This document shows, piece by piece, positions 1 through 11,300 of a stretch of 64,000 bases of DNA. The DNA is from Chloroflexi bacterium TSY (lineage in GTDB: Bacteria; Chloroflexota; Anaerolineae; Caldilineales; Caldilineaceae). The number at the start of each line of letters is the position of its first letter. Positions within the stretch are counted from its first letter, which is position 1. The notes under the pieces were generated by a model, which made no database searches, had not been told where the DNA came from, and saw only the letters and a program-made list of their open reading frames with translations. The DNA lies in the NCBI GenBank assembly GCA_019217005.1, contig JAHBNG010000026.1:62001-126000 (forward strand), given 5' to 3'. The position numbers and the translations under genes are program-made.

Positions 1-2155
1 CAGAACGATAGGTTTGCATCTGCCCTGCCGTCCATTTCCCGATTTTGCCGATTTCGACAAAGCGACCATTTGTCCCCAATGTATCCACGCTGTGATTGAT
101 AAAATCACCATTAAGGCTGTTGAGAACCACATCAACGCCTTGTCCATCGGTCTCTTCCATAACAGCCTGGGCAAAGTCGAGCGTACGCGAGTTATACACG
201 TGTTCGATGTCTTGTGCGTATAGGAAATCCCATTTGCCTGGACTAGCCGTTGCGTAGATTTCTGCACCCATCGCTTGAGCAATTTGAATGGCGGCTTGAC
301 CCACACCACCAGCAGCAGCGTGAATTAAGATGCGGTCCTTTGCTTGCAGCTTTGCCAATTTGCACAACCCAAAGTAGGCGGTCAGAAAAACGACAGGGAT
401 AGTGGCGGCTGCTTCAAAGGTCATCCCATTCGGTATTTTTGCCACATATCGCGCATCTACGGTGACATGACTAGCAAAAGTGCCCTCCGCAGAGACCATG
501 ACGCGATCCCCTGCTGCCAGCCCGGTTACCTCGTTGCCGACGTCAACGACAATCCCCGAACATTCAAAACCAAGCGGAAGATCCATTGCCTTGTGAATGC
601 CATATGCGTCGGCATAGTGCTCCTTCAGCATCCCAAGCGTATTCAACACGTCGCGGAAATTCAGACCAATTGCACGGATCTCAACTTCGACTTCACGGCT
701 CCCTCGCTGTCGCCGCTCAAGGGGGGCCATGTGCAGATACTTCGGACTGCCATACTCAGCCAAAGAGACTCGACGCGGCGCTGAGGTCCAATCAGCAGTG
801 TCATCATTCACCTCTTTGATTTGATGACGCGTCAGCCGTGCGACATAACGCCTGCCTTGACGGTAGGCAATCTGCGACTCATGTCCAGCGCCAGACAATT
901 CATCCAGTATGTTGCCAACATGGTCGTCAGATGTACCTACATCCAGAGCATCCAAGTCAAGAGCGCGGCAATCAAATTCAGGATGTTCGGCCCGAATTGT
1001 GCGCGCCAATCCCCAGAGGGGACCCTGTTCCACCTGTATAGGTTGGTGAGAATCTGTGACAGCCTGACATCCACGGGAAATTAACCACAGCTTGGGCGTC
1101 AGTTCCGTATTGCCCAGAGCTTGCACAATATGGAGCAGACTGCCACACAATTGGAGAACACGTTCCGGAACGCTGCTTGCCAACGCCTGCTCGGAGAATG
1201 TGCTGTCCGTCAGATCATGATGATTCCACAAATAGAGTATCTGCTGAAGGCCATGCCCCCTCTTGACGAGTTCATCAAGTAGCTGTTTGAAATCATTCAA
1301 TCGAGCGGGATTCACCGTCACAACGTTATCCTTCAGTGCATACTCACTTCCAGGCTTCACAAAAAGACAGCTTTTGCCTTGTTTTTGCAAATGCGCTGCC
1401 AACTCTTCGGCCATGTCTTGGGGCTGGGCAAAGAGTAGCCATTGTTCAGATGCCCCGTTATTGCCAGCAAGCGCAGAATTCGCCGCTGGCTCTATCAGGT
1501 CAAGCGACTGTGGCAACCATTGCACTTCGTAAAGCCAATCGTGCCATGCCTCGGTGCCGAGTATCAGATGACGAGAGGCAGCACGCTCGCTATACCCTTC
1601 GATCCGTGCCAGTACCGTGCCGATACTGTCCAAAAGCTGGATATGCCACTTCTGCTCGCTTACTTGCATCACATGCCCCCACCACTCACTTCCGCTTATC
1701 GTACCAAAGATGGTAAGCGACTCCAGCGCAAACGGCAGGTACGTTTCCTGTGCTGCGCCCTCATGGTCCTCCACCAGTTGAAAGACACTCGTCAATTGCA
1801 GGCAAGCATCCAGAAGCGCAGGATGCAACCGGTAGCTGTCTACTAGCTCGATGACTTCCGGGCATCTCAATCGACCAATCGCTTCCCCCTCGCCACGCCA
1901 GACCTCTGCCAGCCAATGGAAAGCGGGGCCAAAGTGAATTTGCTGGGTAGCCGAGAGAGTATTCAATGCGTCTAAACTCACAGCCTTTGAACAGCGTGTT
2001 TGCCGCGCGGCGATATCAACGGGCGAAACTTGTAGAGTCGGTGCAAAGTCCAGGTGGCCTCCTGCTTGCGTACGCAACGAGCTGTCTGGTTCCGCAGCAA
2101 GAAAGCTAATTAGCTCAAAATTTACATGGCCCTCTGCACTATCCTCTGCTGATTC
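1..2155 (-). pseudogene. Type I PKS, downstream part (DH C-terminal half, spacer, ER), out of frame with its N-terminal part and cut by the window edge
   Basis: Reading the minus strand from about 2155 gives an open frame that continues the polyketide synthase of 2122-5298 one frame over. It starts inside the dehydratase (residues ESAEDSAEGHVNFEL), includes the second DH motif (HPALLDACLQ), then a roughly 250-residue spacer resembling a structural pseudo-ketoreductase, then an enoylreductase with the family signatures LNFRDVLNTLG and HAAAGGVGQAA (NADPH-binding loop) and VLNSLNGDF. The window ends inside the ER. I translated several stretches and saw no stop. Joining the two parts requires one lost base, or a -1 shift, near 2140-2160. 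The usual order KS-AT-DH-ER-KR-ACP predicts KR and ACP beyond position 1, so the intact module would be fully reducing. Whether the shift is a real inactivating mutation or an error cannot be told from one sequence. Confidence 0.85.
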
Positions 2156-5100
2156 TGGGCTAAAATAATCTGAACCGTTTGTTCTTGGTTTGGATCAAGC
2201 ACCAATGGGTGTGGCAGCACAACATCCCTTAATTGTACAGCGTGCTGTGGATAAGCGAGACAGGCGGCATCTAGAACCATGGCCAATTGGCAAGCACCTG
2301 GTGAGACAATTTCGCCGAAGACTCGATGGTCGGACAAAAAAGGCAGTCGATGCACGCTGAAGTTCGTCTCGCAAACAATTTCTTTTAAGCGCGGTGACCG
2401 ATTGAGTTTATCGATTAACGGCGTAAGCACCGTAGCTTCTCTTCTTGTATGAGATGTCGTTTTAACCCAGTGTCGTTCGCGCTGGAAGGGATAAGTCGGC
2501 AGAGGCGTTTTGGGGCTTACTTTTTTTCGCTGATAGGGCTCGTCAAACCCATGCCAATCAATCTCTACCCCGCGTACATACAATTCACCCAGGCTGTTTA
2601 GCATCTGCTGCCAATCGTTTTGGCCCTTGCGTAGACTGGGCAAGTTGCAGAGTTGAAGGGTTGCAGAGTCAACCTCCACTTCGGTGCTGTCACTTTGCAA
2701 TTTTGCCACCTTGCAACTTTCAGCTAATCCCAACAACGTTGCTCCTGGTCCGATTTCAAGGAAAATGTTGATGCTCTGCTCATGTAGCGTGGTCACACCA
2801 TCGGCAAAACGCACGGTGTTGCGCAGGTGTTGTCGCCAGTAGGCAGGATCAGTCAGCTCTGTGGAAACCAGCCTGCCCGTCATACTGGAAACGACCTGCG
2901 CCCTTGGTGGGGAGAGCGTCACGCTGCGCACTGCATTTGCAAAGGCATCCAATACGGGGTCCAACATGGGCGAGTGGGCGGCGACGGGAATCTCCAATTT
3001 ACGCGTCTTGAACCCAGCTGCTTGTAGCTGTGCCGTGACTGCATCTACATTCTCATGGCCGCCAGAGATGACAACGCCCTGAGGTCCGTTAACGACGCCG
3101 ATAGTCACATCATCAAATGCGGAGATAAGGGGAAGTATTTGCTCTTCCGACGCTAGTACCGAAACCATACTACCCCGCGCTGTTTCCATGAGCCGACCAC
3201 GCTCTACAACCAGCCACATCCCGTCCTCCAACGCGATCACACCAGCTGTGTAGGCCGCAGCAAAGTCGCCTAGACTATGTCCCAGCATCACGTCAGGTTC
3301 TATCCCCCATGACCGCCACAGATCTGCCAAGGCGCACTCTATGGCAAAGTTGGCCGCCTGCCCACAGGGGTAGGATGTCATGAGATCATTGTGACCCAGA
3401 GGGTTCCCCGGCGGCGGCGGCGGATAGAGCAACTCAATGAGCGAGCGCCCTAGAGACGATTGCAGGACTGCATCGCAGCGGTCCAGCGTAGCCTTGAAGA
3501 TGGGGGAGGTCTGATAGAGTGCCTGCCCCATGCCCACATATTGATTACCCTGGCCCGTAAACAGAAAGGCAACTTTGGGGCGTGAACGATTATCTTGTTG
3601 CTCGATATCGTCTGTACCAAGACCTGATTGAGCGAGTGCATCTAGCTGATCACGCAGCTGTGATTTGGACTCAGCCGTCACGACTGCGCGATATTGAAAA
3701 TTCTTGCGGACGGTATTTGCTGTAAAGCAGAAATCAGCGAGCGCCACGTCTTCGGTTTCCAAGGTCTTTCTTGAATGAACGGCCAGATGGGCTGAGTAGC
3801 GTTGTGCAAGCTCCTGCAGTGCTTTGGGCGTTCTTGCGGATAGCGTGAAAAGATGAGCTGTTCGGTCAATACTTGTGCCGTCGTCTGCCCTCTGTTGATC
3901 TATCGCCTTTTGTTGTTTGGGTGCAGATTCGAGTACAACATGACAATTAGTCCCGCTAAAGCCAAAGGAGCTGACCCCCGCAAACAGATGCTCATCTGGT
4001 GCGCCCTCTTGACTCCATAGCATGGGTTCGGTTGGGACCGCGACCGGCCACTCATCCCACTCTATATGGGGATTAGGCTGATTGAAGTGAAGATTTGGTG
4101 GAATCTCACCATGCTGCATCGATAGCACAATCTTGATCAGTCCAGCAATGCCGGCCGCCGCCTCGGCGTGACCGATATTGGTCTTGACCGAACCGACAAC
4201 GAGCGGGCGGCACCTTTGACCAAAGACTTGCTGCAACGCACCCATCTCGATTGGGTCGCCCAGCGATGTACCGGTGCCATGTGCTTCGATATAGCTGATT
4301 TGGTCGGGTTCGACTTCGCCATCTGCCAGCGCCTGACGAATGACGGCTTGCTGCGAAGGGCCGCTGGGCACCGTCAGCCCGCTTGTATAGCCATCATGAT
4401 TCACAGCTACGCCACGAATCAACGCCAGAATCCGATCGCCATCCGCGATAGCGTCAGACAAGCGTTTGAGAACGATCATGCCGCACCCTTCTGAACGAAC
4501 GTAGCCGTTTGCAGAAGCATCGAAGGTCTTACAACGACCATCTGGCGATAACATATGGGCACGTGAATTGCTCATCATCTCGTCAGCCGACAGGAGCAAA
4601 TTCACGCCACCGGCAAGTGCAATATCACATTCCTGTTGGCGCAGGCTCTTCGCAGCCACTGCCACAGTTGCCAACGAGGCTGAACAGGCCGTATCGACGG
4701 CCAAATTGGGGCCAGTAAGCCCTAGAAAGTAGGAGAGACGACCGCTGGCTGTGCTGTGTGCATTGCCGGTCGCAAAATAGGCGTCCACAGCCGTATTCGT
4801 ATCCAGGATGATCTCTCGATAATCGAGATTACTTAGTCCGATGAAAACACCTGTTTTTTCGGGCGGACCGCTGGCGGTCAAGTGTGCATTTTCCAGGGCC
4901 TCCCAGGTTACTTCCATGAGCAACCGCTGCTGCGGGTCAAGGCTGGCAGCTTCGCGGGCAGAAATCCGAAAAAACGGGGCATCGAAGCCACTCAATTGGT
5001 CGACATATCCACCAAAGCGTGTGGCAATCTTGCCTGGTTTATCGGGATCAGGATCATAGTATTCGTGGATGTCCCAACGATTTTTCGGCGTTTCTCGAAG

Positions 5101-5298
5101 AGCATCTACACCTTCTGACAGCAATTGCCAATAGGCTTCTGGCGTATCCGCGCCAGGAAAACGGCACGCCATGCCAATGATGGCGATTGGCTCATGCTGC
5201 GCACGCTTTAGCTGTTCCAACTCTGTCTGCAGGCTCTTGATTTTTGTCGATGCCTGCTTCATCAAAGTAGCGACTTCGTTCTCTGATAGCGTCTTCAT
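2122..5298 (-). CDS. Type I polyketide synthase, N-terminal part (docking-KS-AT-DH start)
   Basis: The protein opens with a coiled-coil docking segment (residues 1-35), then a ketosynthase with active-site Cys near residue 204 (VDTACSASL) and both His motifs (EAHGTGTSLGDP, KTNIGHAEAAAG). An acyltransferase follows with the GHSLG nucleophile near 671, and then the N-terminal half of a dehydratase with the His motif HRVFGEIVSP near 989. At the AT specificity position, where malonyl enzymes have HAFH and methylmalonyl enzymes YASH, it has VAAH (near 771), which points to an atypical extender unit. The frame stops in the DH and the rest is at 1-2155. It begins 11 nt after the preceding megasynthase stop, so the two are co-transcribed and the docking segment probably receives the chain from that enzyme. 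Confidence 0.93.
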   Translation of the reverse strand: MKTLSENEVATLMKQASTKIKSLQTELEQLKRAQHEPIAIIGMACRFPGADTPEAYWQLLSEGVDALRETPKNRWDIHEYYDPDPDKPGKIATRFGGYVDQLSGFDAPFFRISAREAASLDPQQRLLMEVTWEALENAHLTASGPPEKTGVFIGLSNLDYREIILDTNTAVDAYFATGNAHSTASGRLSYFLGLTGPNLAVDTACSASLATVAVAAKSLRQQECDIALAGGVNLLLSADEMMSNSRAHMLSPDGRCKTFDASANGYVRSEGCGMIVLKRLSDAIADGDRILALIRGVAVNHDGYTSGLTVPSGPSQQAVIRQALADGEVEPDQISYIEAHGTGTSLGDPIEMGALQQVFGQRCRPLVVGSVKTNIGHAEAAAGIAGLIKIVLSMQHGEIPPNLHFNQPNPHIEWDEWPVAVPTEPMLWSQEGAPDEHLFAGVSSFGFSGTNCHVVLESAPKQQKAIDQQRADDGTSIDRTAHLFTLSARTPKALQELAQRYSAHLAVHSRKTLETEDVALADFCFTANTVRKNFQYRAVVTAESKSQLRDQLDALAQSGLGTDDIEQQDNRSRPKVAFLFTGQGNQYVGMGQALYQTSPIFKATLDRCDAVLQSSLGRSLIELLYPPPPPGNPLGHNDLMTSYPCGQAANFAIECALADLWRSWGIEPDVMLGHSLGDFAAAYTAGVIALEDGMWLVVERGRLMETARGSMVSVLASEEQILPLISAFDDVTIGVVNGPQGVVISGGHENVDAVTAQLQAAGFKTRKLEIPVAAHSPMLDPVLDAFANAVRSVTLSPPRAQVVSSMTGRLVSTELTDPAYWRQHLRNTVRFADGVTTLHEQSINIFLEIGPGATLLGLAESCKVAKLQSDSTEVEVDSATLQLCNLPSLRKGQNDWQQMLNSLGELYVRGVEIDWHGFDEPYQRKKVSPKTPLPTYPFQRERHWVKTTSHTRREATVLTPLIDKLNRSPRLKEIVCETNFSVHRLPFLSDHRVFGEIVSPGACQLAMVLDAACLAYPQHAVQLRDVVLPHPLVLDPNQEQTVQIILAQNQQRIVQRAM

Positions 5299-5309
5299 TT
5301 CTGTCCCAT

Positions 5310-8300
5310 CTACCCTTCTACTTGCTTGGACAATTCTGCGAATATGGCTTCCAGAGACTCAGCCTCATCTTCTTGTACCCGCGTTGTTGGAACTGCTGGT
5401 GACATCTCCTGGTCAGGCTCTTCATCGCTTGCCTGTTGCCTATCTACGCCATCAACACCATCGGATGCCTCCAGTGGCACAAGGATTGCATTCGATAAGT
5501 ACGCCAACGCCTTTTCCACCGTGCCATAATCAAAGGCAAAAGTCGCTGGCAAAGAGCAGTCTAGACTGCGCTGCAAGCGGTTGCGCAACTCAATCGACGT
5601 CAACGAATCCATACCCAGGGCAGCAAAACCGATATTTTCCTCATATGGCAGTTCGGAAAGCTCCATCCCTAAGATGTCGGCTATCTGTCGCCGAATATGA
5701 TTTTCTAGTAAGAGTGGGCGTTCATGAGAGGATGCATCTTCTAATTGTCGGCGGAAACGCATTGGTGCAATTTTATGATTTCTCGATGTGTTGTTTTGGG
5801 ATTTCTCAGCAAACGTAGAAAATTTTTGATAAAACGGCGACGCATTTTCTTCATTTTGCAAAAAGCGAGGCCAGTCAATGGGCATAACACCGATTTGAGC
5901 GGTGGGCTCGCGCAGCAACTGACCAAATATCTCAACGCCGGCTTGTGGTGAAAGGACACCTTCGCCCCTTTTTTCAAGCTGTTCGACCAACCCAATACGT
6001 GCCGTCATGCCCACCTCACTCCACGATCCCCAGTTAATCGAGAGACATGGTAGCCCCAATCCGTGACGATAGGATGCCAGCCCGTCTAGAAAAGCATTGG
6101 CCGCAGCGTAGCTGGATTGTCCCGCCGCGCCCAGCAGCGGCGAGACGGAGGAGAAGAGAACAAAGAAGTCGAGCGGTTGGTCTACTGTGAGGCAATGCAA
6201 ATTCCAGGCCCCCTGCACCTTGGGCTCCATGACGTCTGCAAAACGCTCGGCCGTCTGATGCTGCAATATGCCATCATCAAGTACACCTGCGGCATGAATA
6301 ATGCCGCGCAGGGGATAGATCAGGTGCGAACGTATGTCTGACAATGCCCGCTGATCACAGACATCAGACTGGGCAACGGTGATTGTTGTCCCTGTTGCCT
6401 CTAGTTCGTCCAGGGCACGGCTTACCTCCGGTGTCGGTTCACTACGCCCAAGCAAGATGAGATGTCCTGCACCCTGTTCCGCCAACCAACGCGCAATCTG
6501 CAAGCCGATGCCACCGCGACCACCTGTAATCAAGTAGCTGCCTTTGCGTTGGATAGCACACGTCCCCCGCAGGGCGCATTGATATCTCGTCAAGCGTGCT
6601 GCGTAAACTCGACCCTTGTGCCAAAGGAGTTGAGATTCATGATGGTTGTCAGAAGAAAGGGCCTTTGGATTCATCGTCAGCAGATCAATTAACTCCTGGG
6701 TTGGAATGTTTGTCTCAATATCCAAACAAGTACAGGAGAGTTCAGGATGCTCTAACCTAATCACCCGCCCAAGTGCCCATAAGGGTGATTGGACGACGCC
6801 TTTCAATCCATTATTGGCTGCTATATCCGTATTTGGTTGACTTAGATTTTGGGAATCGCTCGTTACCAGCCAGAGAATCGGGGGCGTGGGATAGAGGTTG
6901 AGCATGGATTGTGTCAGATAAAGAAGACGAATGCAAAGATGCTGCGCGGTGACAGAAATATCGTCTATATTTTCCGGCTCGCTGGATAAACCAAAGTAAA
7001 CGACATTCTGCAAATCAGGGAGCGTCTGTAGAACATGCTCATATTCGCTATGAGACTGAGCATTGATCATGTAGTGATTGGGCGCGACTTGCTCAAAGTG
7101 TGTCCCTATCTGTAGCAATGTACAGTGTACACCATGCGCTGTTAGCTGAGTCACCAAGTTAGGAACCGACCCATCTGCACCTGTTACAACGAGCCACTGA
7201 CCTGCTGGGCTTGTTGGCGTTGTTTTCTCTTGCGGCTGCCATGTGATCTGATAGAGCCAATCTTTCCAGGTTGATTGTGTACGCAGCATGGCTTCGCGGC
7301 GCACATGAACAGACTCTACGCCTTCCATCATGCAGAGTACATACCCTTCATCATCAAATAGACAGATATCGGCAATCAGGTAGCTTGGTGGAGTGTCTGA
7401 GTCTGCCTTGTCTGAACCATTTTGTGAAGGCCGATATTGGGCACAACACCACAAATCTGAGCCTGAGCGGTTGTTGAGACGATCATAGACACGTAGCTTT
7501 TCAACCCCAACGGGAACATAGGTCTGACCGTGGCTTGCTTCAGGATATGAAACGGTCACCATCTGAAGTCCGGCATCCAGCAGAACAGGGTGAAATTGAT
7601 ACGCTTTACCTTCTTCTATGAGCTCCTCTGGCAACCCAATCTTGGCAAGTGTCATGGCAGTATGGTCTTCTGCAAAGGACTTTGGCGAGCGCCAAAGCTG
7701 TTTCACACCACGAAGCATTGGTCCCATGTCCATTTCACGCGCCAACTCCTCGTGATAGAGCAGATCGACTGGAACTTCCTCGGTGCAATGCTGCTGCAAT
7801 GCCGTCAAGTTTATAGGGTCGACAATGCCAACCCCATCCTTGATAATGAGCTTACCTGCTGCGTGAGGTTGCCATGAGGATTCTTCGTCCATTAATGAGA
7901 GAACCTCAAAATCATAGGCAGATTCTTCGTTTTCGCTCAGAACGACCTGCACAGTCTTGCCTTCATCAGGAATGATCAGTGCCTGCGAGATAATTACATC
8001 TTCGAGCCAGACTGTGCTGTCAGGCTTTAGTGCTTTTCCTGCTGCCAACGCCATTTCAAAATAGGTCACACCCGGGATGATGATGTTGTCAAATATCTTG
8101 TGATCTGATACCCATAGCGGGGAATCAGGATGAACGAGCGTCTGGAAATAGATCTCCTCCGTGCGTGACAGCACAAGCCGTTGGCCTAGAAGCGGATGAA
8201 CAGAATTTGCTGCCTTTGCGGGTGGGCGGCGCCTCGTGGCAGCAGAATGGCTATCCTTTGGCGCGTCAATCCAATAGCGTTTTCTTTGGAATGGGTAGGT

Positions 8301-11300
8301 TGGCAATTGCAGACGGTGACGCAGATAGGGTCTGTGCCAATTCCCCCAGTCAATCTCAATGCCATGCATATACAGATCTGCCAGACTGGTCAAAATGCGC
8401 TCCCAATCATTGCGCTTTTGGTGCAGACTGGGCAACCAGATGCTGGTATGCTCGGGCAAGCAGCGCTTGCCCATACTTAAGAGTATAGGTGTGGGTCCCA
8501 TTTCGATAAAAACACTTATGCCCTGGGCATCAATGCTCTCCATTCCTTCCACAAACTGCACCGGCTGGCATACATGTTGCACCCAATACTCTGGTGTAGC
8601 AATCTCATTGTCTACCAGTTGTCCAGTCACATTTGAGATGAGTTTGATTCGTGGTTCAGCATACGCGACTTGCTGAGCCACTTGCGCAAACTCAGCCAAA
8701 ATTGGCGTCATCAAGGGTGAGTGGAAAGCATGGGAAACCGTCAGCTCCTTGCACTTGAACCCTGCCGCCATCAACTGCAATGCTATCTCATCAATGGTGC
8801 GGTCCAATCCGGAGAGAACAAGACTTTCTGGGTCATTGAATGCGGCAACGGATACATGTGATGTGTCTAAATCAACAAACTGGGCAAGAAGTGATGTAAT
8901 GTCCGCTTCATTTGCTGCTACGGAGAGCATTTTGCCATTCCGGGGCAAGGCTTGCATCAGGCGTCCACGTTCCGCAATCAGTTTCAGGCCGTCTTCTAGT
9001 GAAAACACACCCGCCACGCACGCTGCTACATACTCCCCAACGCTATGCCCCATGACAATATCTGGCTTGATTCCCCATGATCGCCACAGCTGGTAGAGCG
9101 CATACTCAAGCGCAAAGAGGGCGGGTTGAGTATAGGCAGTCTCATGGATCGGGGAATCCTGCCCCGATTCGGGATAGAGCACCTCCAGCAGTGAGCGTTC
9201 TAGATATGGACGCAGAAGCTGGTCGCAGTGGTCAAGCGTTTTTCGAAAGACCGGTTGCGACTCATACAAGTGGCGACCCATGTTCTCATATTGTGCGCCT
9301 TGTCCAGTGAAAAGGAACGCAATCTTTCTGGCATGGTCGCTGTTATCTTGTGCAGGAGTCGTATACTGCAAACTATCCACGGATGAAAAAGTTCGTAGCT
9401 TTCTGCATAGTCTCTCTTGCGACTCCGCCACAACAGCCACGCGTTGGTCAAAGTGTTTGCGGCCTGTGTTGGTCGTGAAGCAGAGGTCGGCTAGATTGAT
9501 GTTGGGTTTATTTTCAACATGATCGAGGTAGCGTTGTGCCAGCTCGTGCAATGCCTCTTGACTATGCGCCGATAGCGTTAATAGATGGTGACTGTGCTCA
9601 GGCAACTGAGATGACCCTGCTGGTTCTTTGATAGGAGCCTCTTCCAATACCACATGGCTGTTGGTACCACCCACGCCAAAGGAACTCACGCCCGCACGTC
9701 GTGGCGTGCCGTTATCCTTCCACTCCCGTAACGTTGTATTGACAAAGAAGGGCGTCTGCTCAAAATCAATCTGTGGATTGGGGCTCAAAAAATGCAGGCT
9801 CGGTGGAATCTGTCCATGCTGTACGGCCAGAGCGGCCTTGATTAACCCGGCAATCCCAGCCGCCTCATCTAGATGACCGATATTGGTTTTGACCGAGCCG
9901 ATGGCGCACTGTTGAGGATTGAGAGTATCGACGTCTGTATTCTGCTGGAACGCTTGTGTCAAACCTGCTACTTCAATCGGGTCGCCTAACTTTGTCGCCG
10001 TACCATGCGTCTCCACATAGCCAATGGTGCTGGCGTCGATATCAGCTACAGCCAACGCGCCAGAGATGGCCTCGGCCTGCCCATCCACGCCGGGTGCAGT
10101 GTAGCCGACCTTGAGCGCACCGTCATTGTTGATGGCAGACCCCTTGATGACGGCGACGATAGAATCATTATCGTCAATCGCGTCTTGCAGTCGCTTTAGC
10201 AGCACCAGCCCACCGCCATTACCAAAGATGGTCCCCTGCGCCTGGGCATCAAAGGCGCGACAGTGACCATCGGGCGAACGCACCATGCCTTCTTCATAGA
10301 GATAGCCCCCTCTATGCGGAACCACCACGGAAACGCCCCCCGCCAGTGCCATGTCGCATTCGCCGCTCATTAAGCTCTGGCAGGCCATATGGACGGCGAC
10401 CAATGATGTAGAACAGGCAGTCTGTACATTGACGCTGGGACCTTTAAGGTTGAGCTTGTAGGAGATACGTGTCGCCAGATAGCTGCGGTCATTGCCGATC
10501 TTGGCTTGAAACTGGGCCATGTCAGTTTCGATAAAGGGCTGCTCCGTGATGATGCCTAAGTCAGAGCCAATGTTGTTGAGTAGATAGGTACTCAGGCTTG
10601 ATCCGGCATAAACGCCCACAGAGCCACGATAGCTTTCGGGGTTGTAGCCGGCGCGCTCAAAGGCTTCCCAAGCACACTCCAACAGAGTGCGCTGTTGCGG
10701 ATCGGTGACCGCCGCTTCTTTGGGGCTATAGCCAAAAAAGGTGGCGTCGAACATCTCAATACCATCCAGTACTGCGCCTGCTTTGACATAATTGGGATTG
10801 TTCAATAGATCTGGAGATGTCTGTTCTAGCTCGTCATCACTAAAAAAGATGATAGATTCCACACCATCGCAAAGATTCTGCCAGAACTGCTCAATGGTCT
10901 CCGCACCCGGGAAGCGTCCCGCCATGCCGATAATAGCAATATCAGCATGCGTATGAGCTTGTTTTTTGCGCTGTTTTGTCTCTTTCTTGCCAACTCCATT
11001 TGTGTCTGTACTACTCTGGGTGTCAAAATTCTGGGTATCGATATGCTGTGCCAGGGTCTGAATAGTGGGGTATTGAAAGAGCGAAACCGCTGATAAATCC
11101 AAAGCAAATGTATCGCGTAGTGACTTGTGGGCCTGGGTAAGAAGCAGCGACGTGCCGCCCAGCTCGAAGAAGTTGTCATGGATTCCCACCGTATCCAGTG
11201 CAAGATGCATTTGCCAGATGCGCGCCAGCCGTTGTTCAGTCGGCGTGCGCGGCTTGACCAGCGGCGTAGACAACCCAGGGCGAGAGTGCTTGGGCGCGGG

